The position numbers and the translations under genes are program-made. Of a stretch of 64,000 nt of DNA, positions 42,434 to 53,382 are shown piece by piece. Under the pieces are notes generated by a model. That model was not told the DNA's origin, did not search any database, and was given only the letters and a program-made list of their open reading frames with translations. Each line of letters opens with the position of its first letter. Position 1 is the stretch's first letter. Origin of the DNA: Bombiscardovia apis (lineage in GTDB: Bacteria; Actinomycetota; Actinomycetes; Actinomycetales; Bifidobacteriaceae); contig NZ_AP026800.1 in the NCBI RefSeq assembly GCF_033095945.1, positions 682,001 through 746,000 on the forward strand. Reading direction: 5' to 3'.

Positions 42434-43780
42434 ATGACACGCTTGAATTCGTATTTTATGCCCGGCCTCTATGTGGAGGATCATTCGATTTCGGTTCCGC
42501 TTGACTGGTCAGACGCACAGCCCGGCGGTTACATGGGCCAAAGCGAGACCATTAGTCTCTTCTACCGGGTTATGTGTGCTCCTGAACGTGTACACGACGA
42601 TTTGCCCCTCTTACTATTCCTGCAAGGCGGCCCAGGTGGCACCAGCCCACGGCCCATCACGCCCAGTAGCGACGCTTGGATAGGGGAGGCCATTAAGCAC
42701 TTCCGCCTAGTGATTCCTGACCAGCGGGGCACGGGCCGGTCTTCGCTCATAGACGGGGCCAGCTTCGAGCGCATCGGCAGCCCTAGTCAGCAGGCCCAAT
42801 ATTTGCGTTGCTTCCTAGCCGATTCCATCGTGCGCGACTTTGAGCATCTGCGCTTAACCCAGTACCCAGGCCAGCGCTGGGTTTCACTCGGACAGTCTTA
42901 TGGTGGATTCCTTACGCTGACTTACCTTTCCGCTTTCCCACAGGCGCTCGCTGCCTCCTTCACCACCGGTGGTATTCCGCCAGTTCCGATTGATCCTCGA
43001 CGCGTGTATGAGCGCACTTTCCCGCGGATGAGGGCCAAGAATCGAGAGTTTTACGAGCGCTATCCGCAAGATATGGAGCGGGTCAACGCCATCGCAGACC
43101 GCCTCTCTCAGGGCGATGTGGTTTTGCCCAACGGCGACCCGCTGACCGTTGAGCGCTTCCAAACCTTGGGTCATAGCTTCGGTATGAAGCCCAGTTTTGA
43201 GCGCCTGCACTGGCTGCTAGACACTGCCTTCCAAGGTTCGGACGGCAGCGTGCCTGTCCACGGTTCGGTTCAGCTTTCGCAGCCTTTCCTCGTCGGTGTG
43301 GAGCAGGCCACGACTTACTCACCGCTCTACTGGCCCTTGCAGGAGTTTGTTTATGCAGACGGCAATCGCGGCCCCATTCGTTGGGCTGGCCAGCAGGTGC
43401 GCGACCAGAACCCTGATTTCGCAACGGTTAGCCGCCCCCTACTCTTCACCGGCGAGGTCATTTTCCCTTGGATGTTTGAGCAAGAGCGAAACTTGCGCCC
43501 CTTCCGCGATGCAGTCAACCTGCTCATGGAAGAGGAGCGCTGGCCGCAGATTTTCGACTGCGCCCAGCTGAGCCGCAACCAGGTACCCCTGCATTCGGCG
43601 GTCTACTATAACGACATGTATGTGGACTTCGATTTGCAGATGGAAACCCTCTCGCACGTCGGTAACGCTCACGCCTGGGTGACCAGCGACTACGAGCATG
43701 ACGGCATTCATGAGGGCGGCGTGTTCCCCCACCTCTTCACCTCGGCTCTGGAGCGTGGCGACTTGGCAGATTTGCTCTAA
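42434..43780 (+). CDS. Prolyl aminopeptidase-type alpha/beta hydrolase (S33)
   Basis: A 448-residue cytosolic serine peptidase that removes N-terminal proline from peptides. AAAGGAG precedes the ATG. Motifs: oxyanion LFLQGGPGG, VIPDQRGTGRSS (the DQRG.G.S of the family) and nucleophile elbow SLGQSYGGF near residue 155; the C-terminal catalytic His is likely in YEHDGIHEGG near 425. Single gene; its promoter lies in the 160-base gap shared with the kinase gene. Confidence 0.88.
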   Translation: MTRLNSYFMPGLYVEDHSISVPLDWSDAQPGGYMGQSETISLFYRVMCAPERVHDDLPLLLFLQGGPGGTSPRPITPSSDAWIGEAIKHFRLVIPDQRGTGRSSLIDGASFERIGSPSQQAQYLRCFLADSIVRDFEHLRLTQYPGQRWVSLGQSYGGFLTLTYLSAFPQALAASFTTGGIPPVPIDPRRVYERTFPRMRAKNREFYERYPQDMERVNAIADRLSQGDVVLPNGDPLTVERFQTLGHSFGMKPSFERLHWLLDTAFQGSDGSVPVHGSVQLSQPFLVGVEQATTYSPLYWPLQEFVYADGNRGPIRWAGQQVRDQNPDFATVSRPLLFTGEVIFPWMFEQERNLRPFRDAVNLLMEEERWPQIFDCAQLSRNQVPLHSAVYYNDMYVDFDLQMETLSHVGNAHAWVTSDYEHDGIHEGGVFPHLFTSALERGDLADLL

Positions 43781-43912
43781 ACGGCTCAAACATAGTCTTG
43801 CTTTACTTGGCTGCTGCCGAGATTAAGATGAAAGCTATACGGACGCGATTGCTGAGGTTGGCGGGCACAAGCCCGATTTCGAGCCTTAGCAAGTGAATTC
43901 AAAGGGGCTGCA

Positions 43913-44713
43913 ATGGCAAGCACAGATGTAACGATTGGCTTCATTGGCTACGGCAACATGGGGCAGGCCATAGCGGAAGGTCTGGTGCGCGCAGGAGTGG
44001 TAACGGGGCAGCAGATTATGGCAACCACGCCTCATTTCGACACCTTGAAGACCAAGACGGACCGTATTGGAGCCCGGGCCGTGCGCACTGCTGCTGAAAT
44101 CGCTCAGGCCGCAGACATCGTGGTAGTTGCCGTCAAGCCTTATCAGGTTGAGGAGGCTCTGGAGCCTATTGTTGAAGATTTGGCCCAAGACAACCGCTTC
44201 GTGCTCTCCATCGTGGGCGGCTATACGCACAGCTGGTATGAGGACGTGCTCAAAGCCAATACCCACCTGATTTGCGCCGTGCCGAACACTCCCATTGCTG
44301 TAGGTAAGGGCATTCTCGTAACTGAGACTACCCACAGCCTTACCTCCGACCAATACCGGCAGTTCACCGATGTGTTCGGCCCCATCGCTTTGATTGAGGA
44401 AGTTTCCACTGCCCAGTTGGGTATTGCTACCACGGTCGCTGGCTGCGCTCCAGCTTTCACTGCTATGTATATGGAGGCCTTGGCCGATGCTGGTGTCAAG
44501 TATGGTTTGGCTCGCGGCTCGGCTTACCGCTTGGCTGCCCAGATGGTTGAGGGGACTGGCGCTCTGTATTTGGCAACCGGCATGAACCCAGGCGCTATGA
44601 AGGATCAGGTCACCTCTCCTGGCGGCACAACCATTAAAGGCGTTTCTGCCCTAGAAAAGGCCGGTTTCCGCGGCGCTGTTATCGACGCTGTCGACGCTAT
44701 CGAAGGCAATTAA
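43913..44713 (+). CDS. proC: Pyrroline-5-carboxylate reductase
   Basis: A 266-residue enzyme for the last step of proline synthesis (P5C plus NAD(P)H to proline). N-terminal Rossmann motif IGFIGYGNMGQAIAEGL, VVVAVKPYQV, RFVLSIVGGYT, AVPNTPIAVGKGI, and the C-terminal signature KDQVTSPGGTTIKGVSALEKAGF. AAGGGGC precedes the ATG. Confidence 0.95.
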   Translation: MASTDVTIGFIGYGNMGQAIAEGLVRAGVVTGQQIMATTPHFDTLKTKTDRIGARAVRTAAEIAQAADIVVVAVKPYQVEEALEPIVEDLAQDNRFVLSIVGGYTHSWYEDVLKANTHLICAVPNTPIAVGKGILVTETTHSLTSDQYRQFTDVFGPIALIEEVSTAQLGIATTVAGCAPAFTAMYMEALADAGVKYGLARGSAYRLAAQMVEGTGALYLATGMNPGAMKDQVTSPGGTTIKGVSALEKAGFRGAVIDAVDAIEGN

Positions 44714-44815
44714 GCACAGTTGAACTGTTGTTGATGAAGCCGCGCTACGTGAGCTGCGCGTGCCGAATTGCAGAGCAAGTCCTGCTTAGTCAGGCATACG
44801 AATAGACTGGAAGAC

Positions 44816-45904
44816 ATGTCTCTTACCATAGGAATTGTTGGTCTGCCCAACGTGGGCAAGTCCACGCTATTTAACGCCCTCACCCGCAACAACGTTTTGG
44901 CGGAAAACTATCCCTTCGCCACCATCGAACCCAACACGGGCATCGTGCCGCTGCCAGACGAGCGCCTGCCCAAGCTGGCGCAATTGGTGCATTCCACTAA
45001 GATTGTGCCTGCAACTGTTACCTTTGTCGATATCGCCGGCATTGTGAAGGGTGCTTCCGAGGGCGAGGGCTTGGGAAACCAGTTCCTCGCTAACATTCGC
45101 GAGGCTGACGCAATTTGCGAGGTTGTGCGCGCTTTTGAAGACGACGACATCGTGCATGTTAACGGTAGGGTAGACCCCTCCGACGATATTGAGACTATCA
45201 ATACCGAGCTGGTCTTGGCAGACATGCAAACAATCGAAAACGCACTGCCCAAGCTAGAAAAAGACTTGCGTGGCGGCAAAATTGACCAGTCGTATTTGGG
45301 GGCGGTCAAGCAGGCCCAGCAGATTCTGGGCGAGGGCGAGACCATCGACCACGCTGCGAACGCTGGCAAGATTGACAAGGCTGACATTGCCGAGCTGCAT
45401 TTAATGACTGCTAAGCCCTTCATTTATGTATTTAACTTGGACGATGACGAGCTGCAAAATAGCGAGCTCAAGTCCAATCTGGCCGCTTCGGTAGCTCCAG
45501 CCCAGGCTATCTTCCTCAATGCTCAGTTTGAGGCAGATCTGACTGAGCTTGACGAGGCTGATGCTCGCGAAATGCTGACCGATGCTGGCTTGCAAGAATC
45601 CGGTTTGGACCAGCTGGCCCGCGTAGGCTTCGACGTCTTGGGCCTGCAAACCTACCTAACGGCAGGCGAAAAGGAGGTTCGCGCTTGGCAGATTCACCAA
45701 GGTGCAACCGCTCCCCAGGCCGCCGGCGTTATCCACTCCGACTTTGAGCGGGGTTTCATCAAGGCTGACATCGTCTCCTACGATGATTTTGTAGCCGCCA
45801 ACGGTTCCATGACCGCCATTAAAGAAGAAGGCAAACTCCGCCAAGAAGGCCGCGACTACGTCATGCAACCCAACGACATAGTAGAATTCAAGTTCAACGT
45901 GTGA
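44816..45904 (+). CDS. ychF: Redox-regulated ATPase YchF
   Basis: A 362-residue OBG-family P-loop protein that binds ATP rather than GTP. ATG 44816 (MSLTIGIVGLPNVGKSTLFN) is chosen over an upstream in-frame start because the P-loop begins at once, as in all YchF. Further: FVDIAGIVKGASEGEGLGN, NLDDDE where GTPases have NKxD, and a C-terminal TGS domain (LQTYLTAGEKEVRAWQ..HSDFERGFIKADIVSYDDF). It interacts with the ribosome. Confidence 0.95.
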   Translation: MSLTIGIVGLPNVGKSTLFNALTRNNVLAENYPFATIEPNTGIVPLPDERLPKLAQLVHSTKIVPATVTFVDIAGIVKGASEGEGLGNQFLANIREADAICEVVRAFEDDDIVHVNGRVDPSDDIETINTELVLADMQTIENALPKLEKDLRGGKIDQSYLGAVKQAQQILGEGETIDHAANAGKIDKADIAELHLMTAKPFIYVFNLDDDELQNSELKSNLAASVAPAQAIFLNAQFEADLTELDEADAREMLTDAGLQESGLDQLARVGFDVLGLQTYLTAGEKEVRAWQIHQGATAPQAAGVIHSDFERGFIKADIVSYDDFVAANGSMTAIKEEGKLRQEGRDYVMQPNDIVEFKFNV

Positions 45905-45958
45905 TTGAGTAAGACCGCTGCCCGCAACGGTGGCGTACAGCTGAAAGAAGGTGGGTTT

Positions 45959-46771
45959 ATGGTATCCGCTGCGGTCAAACAGACTTTCGCTGTGTGCAAG
46001 GGGAGCGGTCTTCCCATTTTCTTCATCCACGGTTTTGGAGTAGACCACAGAATCTTCGAACCGCTGGATGTAATATTCGAAAAACTCGGCGGCTTCCAGC
46101 GTATTTATGTAGATATGCCCGGAATGGGCCGTACTCCACCCATGCACCCGGCCGGAGGATTGACTGACCTAGCGCAATGGCTAGATGAATATGTCGAAAG
46201 CTGTACTAAAGGTGGCTCCTTCGCGATGGTTGGGAACTCCCTCGGCGGTTTGTTGATTCGGCGGACCGCCAGCCAGCGAATGGATCGTTGCAAGGGCCTT
46301 GCCTTTTTAGCGCCAGTGGTACACCCCAAAAGGTCGGAGCGCCGTTTGCCTCCTAGAACAGTGCTGCGCGAAGACCCAGCGCTCTTAGCTAGCGTTGATG
46401 AAAGTCTCGCAAGCGCCTACCAAGAGATGGCGGTTGTGCAGACGCGCGAACATCTAGAGACTTACGAATCCACAGTATTGCCGGGCATTCGGATTGCTGA
46501 TCCCGATTCGATGGCCCGACTCTCTGCCGATTATGAGCTCGCTATGGACTTCGACGACCGCTGGCAGGCATTCCGATCTCCGGCCCTCTTCATCTGCGGC
46601 CGCCAAGACAGTAGCGTAGGCTACCAAGACCAGTTTGCTCTATCCTGTAAATTCCCCCAATCCACTTACGCCGCCCTCAACGAGGCTGGACACAACGTCC
46701 ACATAGAACAACCCCGCGCTACGGCAGCACTAATACAAGCATGGGCAGAGCAGGTACAAGCTCAAGTTTAG
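45959..46771 (+). CDS. Alpha/beta hydrolase
   Basis: A 270-residue hydrolase. I use ATG 45959, with GAAGG upstream; a TTG at 45905 directly after the ychF stop is possible. Seen: oxyanion FFIHGFGVDHRIFEP, nucleophile VGNSLGGL near residue 88, acid in ICGRQDSSVGY and His in NEAGHNVHIEQP. Fifty-four bases after ychF, so probably co-transcribed. Substrate unknown. Confidence 0.85.
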   Translation: MVSAAVKQTFAVCKGSGLPIFFIHGFGVDHRIFEPLDVIFEKLGGFQRIYVDMPGMGRTPPMHPAGGLTDLAQWLDEYVESCTKGGSFAMVGNSLGGLLIRRTASQRMDRCKGLAFLAPVVHPKRSERRLPPRTVLREDPALLASVDESLASAYQEMAVVQTREHLETYESTVLPGIRIADPDSMARLSADYELAMDFDDRWQAFRSPALFICGRQDSSVGYQDQFALSCKFPQSTYAALNEAGHNVHIEQPRATAALIQAWAEQVQAQV

Positions 46772-47103
46772 CTTTGCGCAGAGGGTAAGGAATCTCGGGC
46801 ATTGCTGAAAAGTTATGGGTGAGGGTGACTGGATTTTAAATATATTCGTTATTCTTGCGCAGTGATAACCGTAAAACTAAGGCTTTAGTCTGAAATTGAA
46901 CCTTACTATGAGGGCAAACTCCTTTTGTTTCTGCTCAACTGGTATGGGGGGCAAACCACATAGATGACGTTCTCAGATAGGCATGTCGTGTTGGTGTTTT
47001 CAACCAGTCTGTGTAAACTGTGTGACTGTTATAGCTGTTTCAAAGAAAGTGTCTCAGCTATATTGTTGATTTTTAGCCGGAGTTGGTTGAGGGGTGTTGA
47101 ATC
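46772..47103. other. Intergenic region upstream of the pilus locus
   Basis: About 330 bases without a gene. It is AT-richer than its surroundings and must carry the pilus promoter; GAGGGG at about 47090-47095 is the likely SD for the GTG at 47104. I cannot assign a promoter or operator with confidence. Confidence 0.5.
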
Positions 47104-50100
47104 GTGTCGAAGCTCTCGATGGTGGTGAGCAAGGTCGTACTGACCGCGGTTTCTGCGTGTCTACTCGGCTCGGTTACTGTGCCTGTGAGTGCTGCTAGTC
47201 TGACCCCCCCCCCCAGGATTCTGTAAGTTCAGCTACTGTTGGTTCTTCTTCTGATGTACGTGCTGCAAAGGCCTTGAGTGGGTCTTCTGCTGCGAATGTT
47301 TCATCTTCTTCTATAAAACCTGCTCGCGGTTCATCTGGTGTGATTTCAGGCTTGGATAGTGAGGCTGGATCAAGTCAATCCCATGATGTTTCTTCTGTTT
47401 TGCAATCTTCATCTGAGCAGGGTACGAGTGCTCATGGTTCTGAGTTGACAGGTGTGTGGGGGCGGGCTCAGTCGGCTTTGCAAGTGTCGTCTTCTTGGGC
47501 TCGTGGTGTGTGGAGTAAGGCTGGTGCTGTTGTTAATCGGTGGGCTGCTGATGCTTACGATGTGTTGTCTCCTAAGGTTGAGTTGGGTACGCGTTCGATT
47601 TCGATGGTGGTTGCTGCTGATGGTACTGCGCCGTTTGATGCGACGGATAAAGCTGGCGATGATTCATCTGATCATAATGGCATCGTGCGAGTCAATGATT
47701 TGATTACGTACCGTGTTGATTATGCTGTGTCCGGTGTGCATTCGACGAATACGACGGTGGTTATAGGGCTGCCCAAGGGTTTGATGATTGATGAGCTACC
47801 GGCTTTTTGTGGTCAGGGTTCGTCACTTGTGCCCGCGTCTGCTGGTGAAGTAAGTTTGCCTTACACTGCGAATTCAATTAATGATCTAGCCGAGCAAACT
47901 ATTTCATGCAACGTTGGTACGAAAGATGCGGCTGCTGAATCGTTCGCTCTATCAGTTAAGGTGAGCAACGCTGTTCACAACGGAGTAATGCTGACTCCGA
48001 AATCGTTGATACTCAAGGGAGATAATCTGGCCGATGTGTCAACAGCTAAGCCACTCCCTAGTGTGCGATCGTCTTCCTCCCTTAAATGGGACTTATCTAT
48101 GAATGGTGTAACGGCTAGCGAGAATACGGGCTACATGTGGGGGCCGCGTATAAGACAATGTCCGCAGGATTCTAGTAGAAATTGTTTTTATGCAGGACTT
48201 CCCCTAATGATGTCTGCGGGTGCGAATGGTAAGGGAGCTATGCCTGCGGTAGAGCCAGTTACGATGACGCTGGATTTAAGCCCAAGACAGATATTTCCCG
48301 GCCTCACACCTCAGCAATATCAAAGTCTAGAAGCTAATCCACAGAAGTACGGTGCCGTTTCTGCGCTTTTCCCAGATTATATGGGCGGGTTGCCGGGGGA
48401 TAAAATGTCTAGGTACGGCGCTGAGAACTCGACGCGAGATTCCGGAACTGTTGTTTTTTCGCAGCCTGGAGGACCTGGAACAGCGACTTCGATTACAATT
48501 ACCAACACAGATTGGTCATTGAAGACATATCCGACGAAAAATATAATAGGTGAAACTTTGCCAGCCGGGCAAGCATACGCGATTGCTATAGCTATAGCTG
48601 TAGATGTTCCTGTGGATACTGTTAAAGATTTTGGTATATACAATCAAGGTACTTGGACTCTGCAACAGCGTAAGGCATACACCAATCTACATATGCAAGG
48701 ATTTGGAGGTGCAGATGTTCTGACAAGCGCAGGGCAAAACTTAACAAATGACTATCGTACGTTTTCTAGCCAAGTATTGGTTCCAGGCACATTCGGAGTC
48801 GCTTTTGGCGGTGTTCCTGGCGATTTACAAAATTCTTCTCCCCGTGACTACAATCCAGGATGGTGGGGTCAGATAGACGGACTTCCTGGCTTGTCAACGT
48901 ATGGAGGCGGTGAAAATCGGTCTGTTTCTGGGCAGAAAGTGGTTGCTCAGCTGCTATTTGGTGGGTCAAATTCCAGTTATCCAGTTCCAGTCACTCATGT
49001 TGCGGGCGAATCGTGGGATAATTCAAAACTGCATTTAACCAAGATGACAGTTGCGCAAATTAAGCGGGAAGGTATTCTATACGGATTTCCTGTTAATAAT
49101 CAAGCCGTGTGGTTATCTGGCTATGGTAATCCCGGAGAAGGGAATCTTGATCCTTCATCTGCACCGAAAATACAGGTCGAATATGCAAATGGGCCCTCTC
49201 CAAATTCAGGGGGCAGCTCTGACCCGAACGAAATTGGAATTCAATGGTACGATGCTCCCGAGAAAGTGCCTGGAAACAATCCAGCAAAAGCAGCTAGCGG
49301 CATTTATACGGGAGTAAATCGTATACGTATTTACGTAGTGCTACCCGAAGCGCTCCCTATCGTCCAATTGCAGGTTTTTCTGGCCGTCCAAGTTGGTTTT
49401 ACTGTGGCTGCCGATGGAATGCCAGATAATACGATTTTACCGACTTGGGCCTCTGACTACAAGCTATCCGGTTCGGTATCAAAAGCTGAAGCATTGACAA
49501 CTGGTACGCCAACAATATCTTCTTACAATCAAGCCACGCATTCTGGCTTTCGAGCTGGTGATCGGTTAAAACTCACTCATGCTCAGGTGGGTGTGGCTTC
49601 TGGTGTGCGTAAGGGTAGTTCTGGCTTGTTTGTGCCTCAGGTGGCGGCTACTGGTGGGGATGTGGTGGAGTTTGAGTTGCGGGCGTCGTTGACGTCTGCT
49701 GGTGGTGCTGATCCGGTTGGTCATTCGGTGTGGTTGGAGGATTGTTTGCCGGCGGCGTTGGAGTATGTGCCGTCTGATGGTAGGGGTGGTGGTACGAGGC
49801 CGGTGCCGAGTGTGGTGCAGTCGTCAACTCCGTCTGATGCGAAGCGGCCTGCGTGTGGGGTTGGTGAGACGTATGTGCGGTGGGTGTTTGATAATCAGGT
49901 GGTGAATGATCCGGTTCCTGTGGTGGTGTTGGCGGCTAGGGTGTCTGGTGCGGCTGACGACGGCACGTATGCGAATTCGGTGGTGGCGTGGTCTGATGCG
50001 GATCAGTCTTCTCTAGTGGATCGTACGAGTACGGTGGCGGTTCGTGTTGACAATATTATTGGTGTGGCTGTTGATAAGCGTAATTTGACGGCTACGGTTG

Positions 50101-51458
50101 AGGTGAATCGTATTGGTGCTAAGCAGGTTGAGTCGAACATTTGGGAGTTGAGTTTGCGTAACTCGCAGCCCACGTCTGGCGGACTTACTAATCCTGTGGT
50201 GGTTGATGTGTTGCCGGTTTCTGGTGTGGCGGGTAGTTCGTTCTCAGGGTCGGCGAAGCTTAAATCGGTGACGGTGATTCGTGGTGATTTGCCGGGTAAT
50301 CCTGTCGTTGTTGAGTATACGAGTTCTTCTAGTGTGCCCAGGGATCCGAAAGTAGTGATGCCTGCGTCGGTGAAGTGGTGTTCGCAGTCGCAGTTGGGTT
50401 CTGCCGGTTGTCCGGCAACTGTTGCTGATACGAAGGCGGTGCGTCTGTCTCGTCCGGGTGTGTTTGCTTCTGGTGAGTCGATTAGTGCGACGGTGGCGGT
50501 TGATGTGGTTGGTGACAAAGCCGGAGACACTGTTTCGAATGAAGGCTATGCACGTATTACTGGTTTGAAGGATCCGGTGGGTCCGGTTAATCGTGTGCAG
50601 AAGATTGTTGGCTCTTCCCTATCTGGTCAGGCTTGGTGGGATTTGGATGGTGGGGGTGTTCGTGATGTGGGTGAGCCGGTGGTTGCGGGTTTGCCGGTGC
50701 GTGTGAGTGGTAGTGATGATTTGGGTAACGCGGTGGATGTGAGTGTGAATACCGATGCTGCTGGCATGTATACGTTTGCGGATATGCGTTCTGGCTCGTA
50801 TCGGGTGAGTGTGGATAAGGGTAAGTCGGTTGGTTTTACGAAACAGTCGCAGGGTTCGGATCGAGCTATTGATTCTGATGTTGATGCTAATGGTGTGGCG
50901 AACGTGACCCTGCCGGTGGGCGGTGTTGAGGACTCGTCCTCTGATGCTGGCCTTCTGACCGGTTCGCTGTCTTGGAGTAAGGTCACGGGCCCGACCGCTG
51001 ATGGTGTGAAACCCCTGAGTGGTTCGCAGTGGAAGATTACCAACACGTCTGGTGGTGCGGTCTCGGATGTGACGGGCACTTCACTGGGGTTGGTTGTGGA
51101 TTGTGACACGTCTGGCGTGTGTCAGGCGGGTCAGGTGGATGTGGATCCTGCTAAGGCTGGGTTTAAGGTGCGGTATTTGCCTGCTGGTTCGTACGTGTTG
51201 ACGGAGACGAAAGCGCCACCGGGGTATGTGGCTGATGTGAAGGAGTACGCGTTCACGATTGACGCTACCAATGCCAGTGTGGATTTGGGTCGGATTGTGA
51301 ATGTGCAGCAGCGTATGCCTGGCCTGCCGCTTACTGGTGGGGTTAGTGTGATGGCCTATCTCTTACTTGGTTTGGCGTTCTTGTTGGGTGCGAGCTTGTT
51401 TGGGGTGTCTCGCTCGCGTCGACTGTTGGCTGCGTTGACGAGGGGGCGGCATCAATGA
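47104..51458 (+). CDS. Large LPxTG pilus tip/ancillary protein (signal-peptide tract in OFF length)
   Basis: From GTG 47104 a signal peptide MSKLSMVVSKVVLTAVSACL..GSVTVPVSAA leads into a C11 tract, after which the frame stops at TAA (47223). With 12 C (or 9) the frame joins the long body and gives a protein of about 1450 residues. The body has a Ser-rich start, a large N-terminal region, SdrD-type B domain at about 50610-50830 (GQAWWDLDGGGVRDVGEP), a SpaA/prealbumin-like domain at about 50960-51300 with E-box YVLTETKAPPGY, then LPLTG, a helix and a basic tail. First gene of the tip-backbone-sortase pilus locus. The middle part (48100-49600) is AT-richer than the rest, hinting at a swapped adhesin segment. 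Confidence 0.88.
47204..47214. repeat. Poly-C tract (11) in the signal-peptide end of the pilus tip gene, OFF length
   Basis: CTG ACC CCC CCC CCC AGG ATT CTG TAA is the present frame. One more C gives ACC CCC CCC CCC CAG GAT TCT GTA and reads through. The flanks CTGA and AGGA equal those of the RCC1 tracts, though the coding strand is opposite. Confidence 0.9.
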
Positions 51459-51755
51459 CTGATGTAATTTGGCGTGTGCAACGGTGTGGTCTGAGTGTTT
51501 CTTTATTTACTAGTCAAGCTCTTATACGGCCTGTTGTTCGTTCTGTAACTCATTCTTGTGTGTGTGCTGGTGGGGGTAGTCGTGATGGTCCTTGACTGGT
51601 GTGACCTGGCTGTGGGGGAGTGGCTGGTGGTGAACAGTGTGCCTGTTGCGTGGCTTAGGCCTGTGTGGTTTTCGCTGGTGTGATGGGTGCTTGATCAGTG
51701 TTGTATTTGTGCGCCGTGGCCTTCAAGGTTGGCGGTGTGTGAAGGAGAAGAAAAC

Positions 51756-53303
51756 ATGAAACATGTAGGTGTGAGGGTTTGGGGGGCTGCGCTGGTTGCG
51801 GTGTCGTTGACTGCGTTGGGGTTGACTGGTGCTGCGGTGGCGTTGCCTTCGACTCCTGAGTTTGGTGATATTGATCAGTCGAAGACTGGCTCAGTGATTA
51901 TTCATAAGCATGAGCGGCAGAATGGTACGAGTGAGACTGCGTCTCCTGATGGTTCGGCTTCTATTAGTACGCCGGGTATTGAGGATGTGGAGTTTACCTT
52001 GTATCGGGTGGCTGGCTTGGATATGGCCGATCCCGCGACGTGGGATGAGATGGCCACGTGGATTGCTCCTTCCGTATTGGATGATGCGTCGGCTGCGACG
52101 ACCACGGTTAACAATCATGCGCTTACTACTCCGGGTGTGAAGGTGACTACGGATGCGACTGGTTTAGCTACGGCGTCTAACTTGCCGGTGGGTGCGTATG
52201 TGGTGGCTGAGACTCGTCATCCTTCCCAGGTGGTGGATATTGCTCAGCCTTTTATCGTGACGATTCCCTTCCCTGATAACGCTCGCCCTTCCGGTGCTAC
52301 CAATGGTTGGCTTTATGATGTGAACGTGTACCCGAAGAACGGTGTGGGCTCTATTGATAAGAGCGTCACCTCGCAAACCGGCTTGGGCTTAGGCTCTATT
52401 GTCTCCTTCCCGGTGACGGTTGGGGTGGCGAAGATAGCAGACAACGCCAGCTTCTCCTATTATGTGGTCCACGATCCAATGGATTCGCGTTTAACTGATT
52501 TGAAGGTGGCATCGGTAACAGTAGACGGTAGTGCTGTGCCGGCCACGCATTGGAAGGAAACGGTAACGGGTCAGGATGTGGACTTGTCGTTTACTCAGGC
52601 TGGTTTAGCGTGGTTGAAGACTATTGCTGGTAAGCAGATCGTGGTCACGTTCCAGGGTAAGGTCAACTCCCTTGGTGCTGACGGTATTATTAGGAATAAG
52701 GCGGAACTGTATTCGGATACGCAGGTTACTCCTGACCCGCCCGTCACTCCTCCTACGACTCCTCCGTCTAATCCTCCGACTGCTCCTCCTACTTCTCCTG
52801 AGGTGCGTACTAATTGGGGTGATGTGGTGATCAACAAGTTGGATGCGGCTGATCATAGTAGTGGTTTGTCTGGTGCTGAGTTTGAGGTGTATGAGGCGCA
52901 AACCCCGTACGCGTCTGACTGTTCAACCGCTCAAGCTACCGGCAACGCGTTGACGGTGAGTTCGGGTGCGAGTTTTGTTACCGCTGTTGGTGGTAAGGTC
53001 ACGATTCCGGGCTTGTTTGTCTCGGATTCGAAGAACGCTCCCGCTGATGCTGGCCAGCGTTGTTATGTGATTAAGGAGATCAAGGCACCTGCTGGCTATG
53101 TGTTGCCTACCGGATCGGCAGCGTTTACGCCAATTACCGTGAAGACTGGTGTCACCAGTGGTGTTGATGTCACGGTTGAGGATAGTAAGAATAGTATGCC
53201 CCCACTACCCTTAACCGGTGCTGCAGGCCTAGTGGTGTTGACTGTGGCTGGCGTGTTGTTACTGGGTGCGGCTGTGTTCTTGGTGATTAAACGCCGCGCT
53301 TAA
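51756..53303 (+). CDS. Pilus backbone (major) pilin, LPLTG, isopeptide type
   Basis: A 515-residue pilin from ATG 51756 with GAAGGAG upstream. Signal peptide to about residue 31 (..TGAAVALPST), then an N-terminal domain with KTGSVIIHKHE, the pilin motif YDVNVYPKN near residue 190 (Lys used by the sortase to link subunits), a middle domain, a Pro/Thr-rich linker at about 326-348, a Cna-B/SpaA domain with the E-box CYVIKEIKAPAGYV near 437, and LPLTG near 485 with helix and KRRA tail. It sits between tip pilin and class C sortase, the usual order. Confidence 0.92.
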   Translation: MKHVGVRVWGAALVAVSLTALGLTGAAVALPSTPEFGDIDQSKTGSVIIHKHERQNGTSETASPDGSASISTPGIEDVEFTLYRVAGLDMADPATWDEMATWIAPSVLDDASAATTTVNNHALTTPGVKVTTDATGLATASNLPVGAYVVAETRHPSQVVDIAQPFIVTIPFPDNARPSGATNGWLYDVNVYPKNGVGSIDKSVTSQTGLGLGSIVSFPVTVGVAKIADNASFSYYVVHDPMDSRLTDLKVASVTVDGSAVPATHWKETVTGQDVDLSFTQAGLAWLKTIAGKQIVVTFQGKVNSLGADGIIRNKAELYSDTQVTPDPPVTPPTTPPSNPPTAPPTSPEVRTNWGDVVINKLDAADHSSGLSGAEFEVYEAQTPYASDCSTAQATGNALTVSSGASFVTAVGGKVTIPGLFVSDSKNAPADAGQRCYVIKEIKAPAGYVLPTGSAAFTPITVKTGVTSGVDVTVEDSKNSMPPLPLTGAAGLVVLTVAGVLLLGAAVFLVIKRRA

Positions 53304-53382
53304 TTGTCAAGTGTGGTGTGGGTTCGTGCCTGGCAGGTAGGTTCCCCCAGATAGTTTGCCGGGCTGCTTGAGTAATAGTGGT

